A DNA stretch of 64,000 nt, from contig NZ_MASU01000003.1 of NCBI RefSeq assembly GCF_003202235.1, positions 62,001 to 126,000 on the forward strand, written 5' to 3'. The translations under genes were made by a program, and so were the position numbers. The stretch's first letter is position 1, and each line of letters begins with the position of its first letter. Below the pieces are notes generated by a model that saw nothing but the letters and a program-made list of their open reading frames with translations, made no database searches and was not told the origin of the DNA. This DNA comes from Prauserella flavalba (GTDB lineage: Bacteria > Actinomycetota > Actinomycetes > Mycobacteriales > Pseudonocardiaceae). Positions 7,888 through 16,689 of the stretch are shown here, piece by piece.

Positions 7888-8880
7888 ATGCGGGTCCTGG
7901 TCACCGGAGGTGCCGGGTTCATCGGTTCGCACTACGTGCGGCAGGCGCTTTCCGGGGAGTACGCGGCGCTGCGGGACGCCGAGATCGTCGTGCTGGACAA
8001 GCTGACCTACGCGGGCAGCGAGACCAACCTCACGCCCGTCGCCGACAGCCCGCGGCTGCGGTTCGTCCGCGGCGACATCTGCGACCCGACCGTGGTCACC
8101 GAGGTGATGCGCGGTGTCGACCTCGTCGTGCACTTCGCCGCGGAGTCCCATGTGGACCGTTCGATCCTCGGTGCCGCGGACTTCGTGCTCACGAACGTCC
8201 TCGGCACGCAGACCCTGTTGCAGGCGGCGTGCGACGCCGGTGTCGGCAAGTTCGTGCACGTGTCGACCGACGAGGTGTACGGCTCGATCGACGAGGGCTC
8301 CTGGACCGAGGACCACATCCTCGAGCCGAACTCCCCCTACTCGGCGTCGAAGGCGTCGTCGGACCTGCTCGCCCGGTCCTTCCACCGCACCTACGGGCTG
8401 CCGGTGTGCGTCACGCGGTGCTCGAACAACTACGGGCCGTACCAGTTCCCCGAGAAAGTCATCCCTTTGTTCGTGACGAACCTGCTCGACGGGCAGCCCG
8501 TGCCGCTCTACGGTGACGGCCTCAACGTTCGCGACTGGCTGCACGTGGACGACCACTGCCACGGCATTCAGCTGGTCGCCGAGAAGGGAAGGGCCGGCGA
8601 GATCTACAACATCGGTGGCGGCACGGAACTCACCAACCGCGAGCTGACCGAGCGGCTGCTCGCCGCTGTCGGCGTCGGCTGGGAGATGGTGCGGCCGGTG
8701 GAGGACCGCAAGGGGCACGACCGGCGTTACTCCGTCGACATCACGAAGATCAGTACCGAACTGGGCTACCGGCCCCGGGTCGGCTTCACCACCGGTCTGG
8801 CCGACACCGTGCGCTGGTACACGGAGAACCGGGCGTGGTGGGAGCCCCTCAAGGGGCGGGCCGCGCTCACGGAAAGGTGA
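7888..8880 (+). CDS. rmlB: dTDP-glucose 4,6-dehydratase
   Basis: A 330-residue extended short-chain dehydrogenase. The NAD-binding motif GGAGFIG is at residues 7-13, the TDE triplet that donates the catalytic Asp/Glu at 127-129, and the YSASK catalytic Tyr/Lys at 151 and 155. CSNNYGPYQFPEK and the C-terminal KGHDRRYSVD are typical of RmlB. It converts dTDP-glucose to dTDP-4-keto-6-deoxyglucose, the second step of dTDP-L-rhamnose synthesis. The start is the ATG at 7888, seven bases after GGGAGGA; longer open sequence upstream is not coding. rmlD follows six bases later; rmlA and rmlC are not in this window. Confidence 0.97.
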   Translation: MRVLVTGGAGFIGSHYVRQALSGEYAALRDAEIVVLDKLTYAGSETNLTPVADSPRLRFVRGDICDPTVVTEVMRGVDLVVHFAAESHVDRSILGAADFVLTNVLGTQTLLQAACDAGVGKFVHVSTDEVYGSIDEGSWTEDHILEPNSPYSASKASSDLLARSFHRTYGLPVCVTRCSNNYGPYQFPEKVIPLFVTNLLDGQPVPLYGDGLNVRDWLHVDDHCHGIQLVAEKGRAGEIYNIGGGTELTNRELTERLLAAVGVGWEMVRPVEDRKGHDRRYSVDITKISTELGYRPRVGFTTGLADTVRWYTENRAWWEPLKGRAALTER

Positions 8881-8886
8881 TCTGTC

Positions 8887-9792
8887 TTGCCGAAACTGGC
8901 CTTACTCGTACCCGGGGGCGGCGGGCAGCTCGGCCGTGACCTCGCCGCGCTCGCGAGCGACGACGTCGAGGTGCGCGCCCCCGGCTCGGCCGAGCTGGAC
9001 GTGACGCGACCGGGCGCGGTGGTGGAGGCCGTCACGGAGCTCGCCGCCTCAGCGCGGGAGTCCGGCCGGTTCCCCGTCGTGGTCAACGCCGCCGCCTACA
9101 CCGCAGTGGACAGGGCCGAGGAGGACGAGGCGAGGGCGTTCGCGGTGAACGCCGACGGGCCGAGGGTGCTCGCCGCCGTGTGCTCGTCGCGCAGGGTGCC
9201 GCTGGTGCACGTCTCCACCGACTACGTCTTCGCCGGTGACGCCTCGACCCCGTACGAGCCGGACGCGCCGCTTGGGCCCCGTACCGCCTACGGCCGCACG
9301 AAGGCCGCGGGCGAGGACGCGGTGCTCGGCTCCGGCGCACAGGCGTGGGTCGTGCGCACGGCGTGGGTGTACGGCGCGAACGGTGCCAACTTCGTGAAAA
9401 CCATGACGCGCCTGGAAAGCGAGCGCGAGACACTGTCCGTTGTGGACGATCAGCGTGGGTCGCCGACGTGGTCGGCCGACCTCGCCGCGGGCCTGCTCGA
9501 ACTGGCGGGCCGGATCGCCGAGGGTGACGGCCCGTCGCGGAAGGTGCTGCACTGCACCGGCGGCGGCGACACGACGTGGTGCGGGTTCGCGCGCGCGATC
9601 TTCGAGGAGCTGGGTGCCGACCCGGACCGCGTGAAGCCGTGCACGACCGAGGAGTTCCCGCGCCCGGCGCCGCGACCCGCCTACTCGGTGCTGTCCAACG
9701 CCGCGTGGAGCGACGCGGGCCTCACGCCCCTGCGCCCGTGGCGCGACGCCCTGCGCGCCTTCCTCGCCGATCACGCGGCGTCACTGAAGTAG
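8887..9792 (+). CDS. rmlD: dTDP-4-dehydrorhamnose reductase
   Basis: A 301-residue RmlD/StrL reductase. The nucleotide-binding motif GGGGQLG is at residues 10-16, VSTDYVFAG at about 109-117, and the catalytic YGRTK at 135-139. RTAWVYGANGANFVKTM and VVDDQRGSPTW are strong family markers. It reduces dTDP-4-keto-L-rhamnose to dTDP-L-rhamnose, the donor for the wall linker and for the rhamnosyltransferases nearby. The start is a TTG six bases after rmlB. Its 3' end overlaps the convergent MerR gene by 12 bp. Confidence 0.96.
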   Translation: MPKLALLVPGGGGQLGRDLAALASDDVEVRAPGSAELDVTRPGAVVEAVTELAASARESGRFPVVVNAAAYTAVDRAEEDEARAFAVNADGPRVLAAVCSSRRVPLVHVSTDYVFAGDASTPYEPDAPLGPRTAYGRTKAAGEDAVLGSGAQAWVVRTAWVYGANGANFVKTMTRLESERETLSVVDDQRGSPTWSADLAAGLLELAGRIAEGDGPSRKVLHCTGGGDTTWCGFARAIFEELGADPDRVKPCTTEEFPRPAPRPAYSVLSNAAWSDAGLTPLRPWRDALRAFLADHAASLK

Positions 9793-10560
9793 TGCGCCCC
9801 CACTGCCCCCAAGGCCACCTTCGCTGCGTTCAACGCAACAAAGGTGGCCTTGGGGAGCGTTGGGGGTTATCAGGTGGGTGAAGGCGGTGCCTGCGGTGAG
9901 TAGCGAAAGGGTGCGCTGGGCGATGGCCGTCAACCGGTCGTGCAGCGCGTCGGCGAGGTCGTCGAGACCGGCATGCTCGCGCACCGCCTCGATCGCCCGG
10001 CGCACCTCGGGAATCCGGTAACCCGCGGCCCGCAGCACGGCGGTGATCCGCGCCTCGCGGATCGCCGCGGGCGGGTAGCGCCGCGCGGCCTGCGAGGTGA
10101 CGCGTTCGGGCACGACCAGCCCCTCCTGTTCCCAGAACTGCAGCGTGGACGAGCGGACCCCGAGCGCGCCGGCGAGCTGCGTGATGGACATCGAATCCTC
10201 CTCGCCCACCTCCAGCGGCGCCTCGGCCTGGATCGCCCGGAGCGCGGAGAGGGCGGCCAGCGCGTCGTGGCGCTCCTTCGCCAGGCCGACGTGCAGCTCG
10301 GAGACGCGCGCCGCCGCGTCCGCGAGCGGCGACACCCGGACCTCCCGCAGCGATTCGCGGGCGACAACCGGGCCCACGGCCGTCGCCAGTGCCCGGTAGG
10401 CGCGCAGCGCCAGCAGGTGCTCGCCGGTGAACTCGCGGTAGCCGTTGGCGGCCCGGACGGCGGGCGGGATCACGCCGAGGCGTTCCAGGTCGCGCACCTG
10501 CTGGACGGAGTAGCCGGACTCCGCCGCGACCTGCGCCGTCCGGTAGCGCTGCGCCATCAA
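9781..10560 (-). CDS. Transcriptional regulator with two MerR-type DNA-binding domains
   Basis: A 259-residue protein with two MerR winged-helix units. The first is at about residues 5-75 (YRTAQVAAESGYSVQQVRDLERLGVIPP) and the second at about 124-195 (SMSITQLAGALGVRSSTLQFWEQEGLVVP). Between them is a helical segment that may be the dimer coiled coil. The duplication is unusual, since MerR proteins normally carry one such unit and a small effector domain. The last 25 or so residues (from NAPQGHLCCVERSE) are encoded by the palindromic repeat at 9807-9855 and are probably not an evolved domain. The gene is divergent from the DUF6194 gene with a 34-bp gap holding an inverted repeat, so it probably controls that gene and itself. 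Confidence 0.88.
   Translation of the reverse strand: MMAQRYRTAQVAAESGYSVQQVRDLERLGVIPPAVRAANGYREFTGEHLLALRAYRALATAVGPVVARESLREVRVSPLADAAARVSELHVGLAKERHDALAALSALRAIQAEAPLEVGEEDSMSITQLAGALGVRSSTLQFWEQEGLVVPERVTSQAARRYPPAAIREARITAVLRAAGYRIPEVRRAIEAVREHAGLDDLADALHDRLTAIAQRTLSLLTAGTAFTHLITPNAPQGHLCCVERSEGGLGGSGGALLQ
9807..9855. repeat. AAGGCCACCTT palindrome, copy 1 (type A)
   Basis: CCCCAAGGCCACCTT (9807-9821) pairs exactly with AAGGTGGCCTTGGGG (9841-9855). The central part GCGTT/AACGC extends the stem with one mismatch. It sits between the convergent rmlD and MerR genes, as a bidirectional terminator would, but it is also translated as the C-terminal tail of the MerR protein. Confidence 0.9.
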
Positions 10561-10572
10561 CCCTCCATCAGC

Positions 10573-10594
10573 ACTTCAACCTCACACTTGAACC
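10573..10594. promoter_or_regulatory. Candidate MerR-type operator between divergent genes
   Basis: Within the 34-bp spacer between the MerR gene and the DUF6194 gene, ACTTCAA (10573-10579) faces CTTGAAC (10587-10593). This is an inverted repeat of TTCAA and TTGAA with eight bases between. Its placement just before the start codons and its form resemble operators bound by MerR-family dimers. The -10/-35 elements cannot be assigned with confidence. Confidence 0.45.
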
Positions 10595-11041
10595 ATGATG
10601 ATCCAGCAGATCCTTGACACGGTCACCTCGTTCGACGGTGCACTGGTGCTCGCGCCGGATGCCTCCAGCGGCGCGCCCGAGCTGGCGTGGGGCGACTACT
10701 TCTTCTACTACGCCCCGGACGGCCGGGTCCCGGCGAACGGGCAGCCCTACGCAACGATCGTCACGAAGAACTACCCCGGCGACACCGGCTCCGACCTCGA
10801 CGGCGACGACCGGTGGAGGGTCAACGTCCACGTCGGCCGTGCCGCGTTCGAACGGCTCACGAGCCACGGCGGCGGAACGGACCCCGCGGAGCCCGACGTG
10901 GTACTGCCGCATCCCGTCTACGGCAGGCAGGGCTGGATCGCGGTCGTCAACCCCGGTGAGCGGACGTCGGCGCAGGTGCTGAAGCTGCTGCGCGACGCAC
11001 ACGAGCGGGCCAGGGCAAGGGCACTGCGAAAGCTCGGTTAG
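10595..11041 (+). CDS. DUF6194 family protein
   Basis: A 148-residue soluble protein that I assign to DUF6194 from the pattern LAWGDYFFYYAPDGRVP followed by PYATIVTKNYPGD and the C-terminal HPVYGRQGWIAVVNPGERT. The family has no established reaction; the fold is small and alpha/beta. It is divergent from, and probably controlled by, the double-MerR regulator. This pairing with a MerR gene is the only functional clue: the protein may act on, or respond to, the ligand sensed by the regulator. It overlaps the convergent glycosyltransferase by four bases. Confidence 0.75.
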   Translation: MMIQQILDTVTSFDGALVLAPDASSGAPELAWGDYFFYYAPDGRVPANGQPYATIVTKNYPGDTGSDLDGDDRWRVNVHVGRAAFERLTSHGGGTDPAEPDVVLPHPVYGRQGWIAVVNPGERTSAQVLKLLRDAHERARARALRKLG

Positions 11042-12123
11042 TGCTCGACGGCCCGGCGGTACGCGGCGACCGTGGCCTCGGCGCAGCGCCGCCAGGTGAA
11101 GCTGGCCGCGTGCGCCCTGCGCGTGGCCGCCGTCGACGCCGCGTTGGGCTCGCTCACCGCGGCCCGCAGTTCGGCGGCGAGCCCCTCGACGTCGCCGTAC
11201 TCGACGAGGTGCGCGAACCCTCCCGACACCTCGCGCAGCGCGGGCACATCGGTGCACACCACGGGCACGTCGCAGGCCATCGCCTCCAGCACGGGCAGCC
11301 CGAAGCCCTCGTCGCGCGAGGGCAGCACGAGGGCGGAGGCGCCGGCGACCACGCGCTGCAGGTCCAGGTCGGACAGATAGCCGACGTGCCGGGTGCGGTC
11401 GGTGGCCGGGAACGTGCCGGGGCCCGCGAACACGAGCGGCGGCAGGTCCGCGTCGGCGGCGTGGGCCTTGAGCAGCCAGCCGAGGCCCTTGCGCGGGCCC
11501 GCCGCCCCCGCGAACAGCAGGTACTCGGGCGGCAGGCCGAGCCGCTCGCGCACCTGCTGGCTCGGCGGCCTGCCCGTGAACCAGCCCGCGTCGACACCGA
11601 GCGGGGTCACGTCGATCTTCGCGCGGTCGACGTCGAGCCGCTCGGCAACGGCGTCGGCGACGGCGGCGGTCGGCGTGCAGATGACGTCGGCGCGCGCGGC
11701 GCCGCGGCGCACCAGCTGCGGCAGCTCGGCGTCGCTGGGTGCCAGCTCGCCGGGTGCGTCGATGAAGGCGAGGTCGTGGATCGTGAGCACCCCGGCGGCG
11801 CGGAACGTGCCGGGCAGCACGAAGTTGGTGCCGTGCACGACATCGGTGGCACCGGCGAACAGCTCGACCGGCGGGAACGACGAGCGCAGCCACGTCTTGC
11901 GCAGCAGCCGCGCCGCCACCGGCATCCCGCGTGCCCGCACCCCGTGCGGCAGCACCGAGCGCAGCTTTCGCCAGCCCCGCAACGTGAACGCGACGGCCCG
12001 GGTGTCCACACCGGACAGTGAGGCCAGCTCCTCGGACAGCGACGCGGTGTAGCGGCCGATGCCGGTCCGGTCGCCGAGCAGGGGTGTGCCGTCGAGCAGC
12101 ACCCGCAGCTCCTGCCTAGCCAC
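11038..12123 (-). CDS. GT4-family glycosyltransferase
   Basis: A 361-residue GT-B fold enzyme. The N-terminal half has GTPLLGDRTGIGRYTASL. The C-terminal nucleotide-sugar half has FAGAAGPRKGLGWLL and the EX7E-type motif EGFGLPVLE. It is close in layout to the two GT4 proteins at 15577-16680 and 16690-17838, which suggests local duplication. The GTG at 12123 overlaps the end of the upstream 833-residue transferase by eight bases, so the two are co-translated. Donor and acceptor are unknown; mannose or rhamnose donors are plausible given the neighbouring genes. Confidence 0.9.
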   Translation of the reverse strand: MARQELRVLLDGTPLLGDRTGIGRYTASLSEELASLSGVDTRAVAFTLRGWRKLRSVLPHGVRARGMPVAARLLRKTWLRSSFPPVELFAGATDVVHGTNFVLPGTFRAAGVLTIHDLAFIDAPGELAPSDAELPQLVRRGAARADVICTPTAAVADAVAERLDVDRAKIDVTPLGVDAGWFTGRPPSQQVRERLGLPPEYLLFAGAAGPRKGLGWLLKAHAADADLPPLVFAGPGTFPATDRTRHVGYLSDLDLQRVVAGASALVLPSRDEGFGLPVLEAMACDVPVVCTDVPALREVSGGFAHLVEYGDVEGLAAELRAAVSEPNAASTAATRRAHAASFTWRRCAEATVAAYRRAVEH

Positions 12124-14617
12124 GGCGCAGTCCCCGTTTGGCGAGCTTCCTGACCCGGCCGCCCGCACGGCGAGCGAGCTCGACGGGCCCTCCCTCGGCG
12201 AGGTACTCCTTCACCAGCGCCAGATCGCGCCGCACCAGCTCCCTGCCGCGCACCGGCTCCGCCGGCGCGAGATCGGCCGCGCCGGGCAGCCGGTCGGCTG
12301 CGGGCCGGGGGTCGCGGCAGAACTCCACGAGCGGCTCCAGCACCACCGGCCACGTGTAGCGCTGAGCGACCCGTTCGATCCGCTCGCGGCACGCCTGCGC
12401 GAACTCGGTGTCGTAGAGGCAGCGCTCCAGTGCGTCGGCCAGCGCCTCGGTGTCCTCCGCCGGGACGACGACGCCCAGCCGTTCCTGGCGGACGAGGTCG
12501 GCGAACGCGTCGCCGTCGGTGGTGACGATCGGCAGCCCCGACCACAGGTAGTCGAGGACCCGCGTGCGGAAGGCGAACGTGGTCTCGACGTGCTCGAAGT
12601 GCGTGGTGACACCGCAGTCGGCGTCGAGCAGCCAGTTCTGCCGCTCGTCGTAGGGCACCCACTGCTCGTTGAAGAACACGTGCTTGCCGGTGAGCCCGAG
12701 CGAGTCGGCGAGCCGGATGGTCCGCGCGCCGATGTCCATCTCGGCGACCTCGGGATTCGGGTGCCGCATCCCCAGGAAGACCAGCCGCACGTCGGCGCGG
12801 CGGGTGCTCAGCCGCTCGATCGCGCGCACGAGCGTCAGTGGGTCGAACCAGCTGTAGACACCGCCGGCCCACAGCACCACGTGGTCGGTCTCGGCGATTC
12901 CGTCGAGGTTCGCGCGCAGGCCGGGGCCGGTGCGGCGCGGTGGCTTCGGCGAGAGGCCGAACGGCACCACCGACAGCAGCGACCGCGTGGTGGGGTCGGC
13001 GTCGTAGAGCCGCGGCGTGAGCCTGCCCAGCGCGGCGAGGTGACCGAGCCAGAAGTGCCGCTGCCGCTGCGAGGCGCACACGAAGAAGTCACCCCGCTCC
13101 AGCTGGGCGTCGAGCACCTTCGTGACGCCCGCGAGATCGGCGGCCCGCTTGTCGTCGGGCGCGTCCTTGCCCTGTTCGAGCAGCTCGAGGTGCATGGGGT
13201 CGTAGAGGTCGCACACCACGATCTTGTGCGCGTACTCCTTCTTCAGCGCCGGAGCCAGCTCCAGCACGTGCCCCTGCAGGATCACGATGTCGGCCCAGGC
13301 GATGGGCTCGCTCAGGTCGCGCCTGCGCGCCGCGCTGACCTGGAACGGCGCGGGCGGCGGGTCGGCGAGCGGGTTCACGGTCACGAGCCGCACCTCGTGC
13401 TCGCCCGAGAGCACCTCGGCGATGTTCCACGCGCGGATCGCGGGTCCCGCCATGCGCTCGGTGATCGCGTCGCCGGTGATCACCAGCACCCTGCGGCGCT
13501 TGCCGAACGCCTGCTCGATGCCGAACGCCGACACGAGGATGTCGTGCGCGGCGAGGTAGCGCGGCAGCGGGTAGGCGGGCTCGAGTGCGTTGCGCAGCAA
13601 CGGAAGCAGATCGGCATCGGTGCGCACGCGCGCGGCCTGTTCTTCCTCGCGGGCCTGGGCGAGCGAGGGCAGCAGCTCCACGAACTGGTCGACGGCGAGC
13701 ACCCCGGCGAGCGTGCTCCTCGGCACGGGCACCGGATCGGTCTCGGCGGGGCCGGCGCCGCGTTCGAGGTCGAGCTGCGTGGGGTCGAGCTCGCCCCTGG
13801 CCGTGGCGCGGCGCACGCTCAGCGCGAGCGCGGCGGGCAGCGCCCTCGCCAGCGTCTCGTCGGAGAGGTTCTTGTAGAGCGCGCACAGTGCGTTGCGCTC
13901 CAGCAGGAACGTCTCCCGGCCGCTGTCCGGCGTGTCCACTTCGGACATCGTGGCGTGGTGGCGGTGGTAGGCGAGCGACTCGGGAACGTAGCGCACCCGC
14001 CAGCCGCGCAGGTTCAGCCGCCAGCCGAGGTCGACGTCCTCGTAGAACATGAAGAAGCGCTCGTCGAACCCGCCCAGCTCGGCGAACACGCTCGCCCGTA
14101 CGAACATGGCCGAGCCCGTGGCGAAGAGCACGTCCTTGGCGGACTCGTGCTCGCCCTCCGGGACGTCGGCGATGGGCGTGCCCGCGTGCCGCTTGTAGCC
14201 CATGCCGAACCAGGTGAGCCCACCGTCGACGAAGTCGGTGCCGGTGCCCTCCCAGTCGAGGACCTTGCTCGCGACGGCGCCGACGGCCGGGTCGTCGCGC
14301 AGCGTGGCGACCGCCGCCTCGACCCAGCGAGCGCCGGGGCGGGCGTCGTTGTTGAGGAATGCGAGCACGGTGCCCTCGGCGTGCTTGGCGCCGAGGTTGC
14401 AGCCACCGGCGAAGCCGAGGTTGCGGTCCGACTCGATCACCCGCGCGCCCGGCGCGGCGGCACGGATGCGGGCGGCGTCGTCGCCGGGGGAGGCGTTGTC
14501 GACGCAGACGACCTCGAGCCGGGGGTAGTCGTGCTCGGCGAGCGCGCGCAGGCACGTGATGGTGTCGTCGGCGCCGCGGTAGTTGACCACGATCACCGAG
14601 ACCAGCGGTTGTACCAA
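12116..14617 (-). CDS. Bifunctional glycosyltransferase, GT2 domain fused to a GT4-like domain
   Basis: An 833-residue protein with two catalytic modules. Residues 1-260 form a GT-A/GT2 domain: VSVIVVNYRGADDT, CVDNASPGDD, LNNDARPG as the DxD-like site, GGFDERFFMFYEDVDLGWR. This part is typical of rhamnosyltransferases. After a helical linker (about 265-365), residues 367-745 form a GT-B domain (RVLVITGDAITERMAGPAIR, VDLYDPMH-like strand VVCDLYDP, VVLWAGGVYSWFDPLTL, FLGMRHPNPE). Such a fusion would add two successive sugars. The start is a TTG at 14617. It overlaps the downstream GT4 gene and lies 33 bp from the upstream GT2 gene, so the three probably form one unit. Confidence 0.88.
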   Translation of the reverse strand: MVQPLVSVIVVNYRGADDTITCLRALAEHDYPRLEVVCVDNASPGDDAARIRAAAPGARVIESDRNLGFAGGCNLGAKHAEGTVLAFLNNDARPGARWVEAAVATLRDDPAVGAVASKVLDWEGTGTDFVDGGLTWFGMGYKRHAGTPIADVPEGEHESAKDVLFATGSAMFVRASVFAELGGFDERFFMFYEDVDLGWRLNLRGWRVRYVPESLAYHRHHATMSEVDTPDSGRETFLLERNALCALYKNLSDETLARALPAALALSVRRATARGELDPTQLDLERGAGPAETDPVPVPRSTLAGVLAVDQFVELLPSLAQAREEEQAARVRTDADLLPLLRNALEPAYPLPRYLAAHDILVSAFGIEQAFGKRRRVLVITGDAITERMAGPAIRAWNIAEVLSGEHEVRLVTVNPLADPPPAPFQVSAARRRDLSEPIAWADIVILQGHVLELAPALKKEYAHKIVVCDLYDPMHLELLEQGKDAPDDKRAADLAGVTKVLDAQLERGDFFVCASQRQRHFWLGHLAALGRLTPRLYDADPTTRSLLSVVPFGLSPKPPRRTGPGLRANLDGIAETDHVVLWAGGVYSWFDPLTLVRAIERLSTRRADVRLVFLGMRHPNPEVAEMDIGARTIRLADSLGLTGKHVFFNEQWVPYDERQNWLLDADCGVTTHFEHVETTFAFRTRVLDYLWSGLPIVTTDGDAFADLVRQERLGVVVPAEDTEALADALERCLYDTEFAQACRERIERVAQRYTWPVVLEPLVEFCRDPRPAADRLPGAADLAPAEPVRGRELVRRDLALVKEYLAEGGPVELARRAGGRVRKLAKRGLRRG

Positions 14618-14650
14618 GGTCGCGCTCCCCTGTGTCTGCTTGGACAGAGC

Positions 14651-15559
14651 TTATCGGCCCGCCCACCGCCGCCAGAGGACGCCTCGGCGCACGCTCGCGC
14701 GCCTGCCGATGCCGGCGCGGGCCCACAGCGCCGCGGGCAGTCGCGCCGCGGTCTCGGCGAGTACGCGGACTCGGAGCCCGGCCCGGAAGTTGGCAGCCGC
14801 GGGCACGTCGCGGCGCAGGGGCAGCAGGACCGTGATGGCCGCGAACCGCGCCAGCTCTCGTGCCGCCACGATCGCGGGGGCGCAGCGCACGAGCATGAGC
14901 AGCCGGTTGCGCTCGTTCCACCGGTGGAACAACGCGGAGCCGGGCCGCGTGCTCGCGCCGTGCCGGTGCCGGGCGACGGCATCCGGCGCCACGACGACGT
15001 CCCATCCGGCGAGCCGCAGCCGCCACGCCGTGTCGGTGTCCTCGTAGTAGCAGAAGAAGCCGGCCGGGACCGAGCCCTCGGCCCGCAGCACGTCCGTGCG
15101 CAGCAGTGCGGCGCCACCGCAGAAGCCGAAGGGCTCGCCCGTGGAGAGCAGATCGGCGCCGTGACCGTCGGCCGTCAGGCGCACGCCGAGCGACTGCGCG
15201 CTGCCGTCGGGGTACTCCAGGCGGGAGGCGACCGCGGCCACGCCAGGGCGCATCGCGTCCTCCAGCGCCGCCAGCCAGCCCGGCTGTGGCGCGGCGTCGT
15301 CGTTCAGCCACGCCACGTACTCGGTGTCCACAGCGGACAGCGCGGCCGCGAGCCCGCCGGCGTAACCCGCGTTGCGGGGCAGTCGCAGCACCTCCGGCCG
15401 CGAAGGGTGCTCCGCGAGCAGCCGGGCCGAACCGTCGTCGGAGGCGTTGTCGACCACCAGCGTCCGGTGTGGACGATCCTGTGCCGCGAGCGCGTCGAGA
15501 CAGTCGGTCAGGTGCGCGGCGCCACGCCAGGTGACGACGACGACGGTGGTTGCGGGCAC
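14651..15559 (-). CDS. GT2-family glycosyltransferase (rhamnosyltransferase-like)
   Basis: A 302-residue GT-A enzyme: TVVVVTWRGAAHLTDCL, the nucleotide-binding strand TLVVDNASDDG, AWLNDDAAPQPGW as the metal-binding acidic motif, and the acceptor-side signature FFCYYEDTDTAWRL. These are the marks of WbbL-type rhamnosyltransferases. C-terminal hydrophobic or amphipathic segments (about 225-260) suggest membrane association, as expected for enzymes acting on polyprenyl-linked acceptors. The GTG start at 15559 is 17 bp from the divergent GT4 gene. The specific sugar is inferred, not shown. Confidence 0.88.
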   Translation of the reverse strand: MPATTVVVVTWRGAAHLTDCLDALAAQDRPHRTLVVDNASDDGSARLLAEHPSRPEVLRLPRNAGYAGGLAAALSAVDTEYVAWLNDDAAPQPGWLAALEDAMRPGVAAVASRLEYPDGSAQSLGVRLTADGHGADLLSTGEPFGFCGGAALLRTDVLRAEGSVPAGFFCYYEDTDTAWRLRLAGWDVVVAPDAVARHRHGASTRPGSALFHRWNERNRLLMLVRCAPAIVAARELARFAAITVLLPLRRDVPAAANFRAGLRVRVLAETAARLPAALWARAGIGRRASVRRGVLWRRWAGR

Positions 15560-15576
15560 GCGGGCAGAATAGCGGC

Positions 15577-16680
15577 GTGGGTGAACTCGTCGTGCTCGCC
15601 GAGCAGCTGCTGGCGCCCGTTCCCGGAGGCACGGGCCGCTACACCGCCGAGCTGCTGCGCGCGCTGGCGGAAACGGTGCCCGACGGCTGGACGCTCTCCA
15701 GTGCCGTGGCGGGACACCGCGACGTCGAGCCCGCCCGCGTCGAGGGCGTGCGGGGACCTCGCCGGCTGCCGCTGCCAGGAAAGGCGCTGGTCGCGGCGTG
15801 GCAGTACGGGCTGCCGCTGTGGCCGGGCGGCACGGCGGTGCACGCGCCGACGCCGCTCGCGCCGCCGCGTGCGGGCCGGGGGCGGACCCTGTCGGTGACC
15901 GTGCACGACACGGTGCCGTGGACCCATCCCGAGACGCTCACGCCGAGGGGCGTCGCGTGGCACCGGTCGATGATCACCAGGGCCGCGGCGAGGGCCGACG
16001 CGCTCGTGGTGCCCACGCACGCGGTCGCACGTGAGCTGGCGGCGTACGTGCCGGGCGCCGAGGGCGCGCGCGTGATCTGTCACGGCGTCACGGCGCTGCC
16101 CGACCCGGTGCCGATGGAGCTGCCGCCGCGGTACGTGCTCGCGATCGGCACCCTCGAACCGCGCAAGGGCATCGACGTGCTCGTGCGCGCCATGACGGGG
16201 CTCGACGAGCCGCTGCTGCTCGCGGGCCAGCCCGGCTGGGGCGGACTCGACCCGCTCCGGCTCGCGGCCGAGGCCGGCCTGCGCGACGGCCAGGTCCGCG
16301 TGCTCGGCAGGCTCACCGACGCCGAACTGGCGACCGTGCTGAGGGGCGCGTCGGTGCTGGCCGCGCCCAGCCTCGCGGAGGGCTTCGGGCTGCCCGTGCT
16401 GGAGGCCATGTCGGCCGGGGTGCCGGTGGTCCACTCCGACGCTCCCGCGCTCGCCGAGGTGGCCGGGGGAGCGGGCCGCCCGGTGCCTCGCGGCGATGCC
16501 ACGGCGCTGGGCGCGTCGTTGCGCGAGGTGCTGGGCTCACCGGCGACGGCGAAGACGCTCGCCGAGGCCGGGCGGGCCAGGGCGGCCGCGTTCTCGTGGC
16601 GGGCCGCCGCCGAGGCGGTCTGGACAATCCACACCACCAGTTCGTTGGATCCTGTCCGGCCGGAGTCGCCGGGGTCGTAG
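15577..16680 (+). CDS. GT4-family glycosyltransferase
   Basis: A 367-residue GT-B enzyme. PVPGGTGRYTAELLRAL at the N-terminus, HDTVPWTHPETLTPRG in the acceptor half, then LAIGTLEPRKGIDVLVRAM and EGFGLPVLEAM in the donor half mark a mannosyltransferase-like GT4. I start at the GTG at 15577 because the nine residues upstream in the open frame overlap the divergent gene's control region. The next GT4 gene follows after nine bases, so the two form an operon. The motif pattern is very similar to that next gene and to the gene at 11038-12123. Confidence 0.9.
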   Translation: MGELVVLAEQLLAPVPGGTGRYTAELLRALAETVPDGWTLSSAVAGHRDVEPARVEGVRGPRRLPLPGKALVAAWQYGLPLWPGGTAVHAPTPLAPPRAGRGRTLSVTVHDTVPWTHPETLTPRGVAWHRSMITRAAARADALVVPTHAVARELAAYVPGAEGARVICHGVTALPDPVPMELPPRYVLAIGTLEPRKGIDVLVRAMTGLDEPLLLAGQPGWGGLDPLRLAAEAGLRDGQVRVLGRLTDAELATVLRGASVLAAPSLAEGFGLPVLEAMSAGVPVVHSDAPALAEVAGGAGRPVPRGDATALGASLREVLGSPATAKTLAEAGRARAAAFSWRAAAEAVWTIHTTSSLDPVRPESPGS

Positions 16681-16689
16681 TCTGCACGG

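Noticed and set aside
13089-15632. Open frame of 847 codons on the minus strand, out of register with the glycosyltransferases
   Set aside because: Composition is Arg/Ala/Gly-rich with no domain, and it crosses the boundary between two well-supported genes.
12059-15898. Very long open frame of 1279 codons on the plus strand
   Set aside because: It runs antisense through the 833-residue transferase and the GT2 gene and is Arg/His/Pro/Val-rich, a usual by-product of high third-position GC. The minus-strand proteins have clear catalytic motifs.
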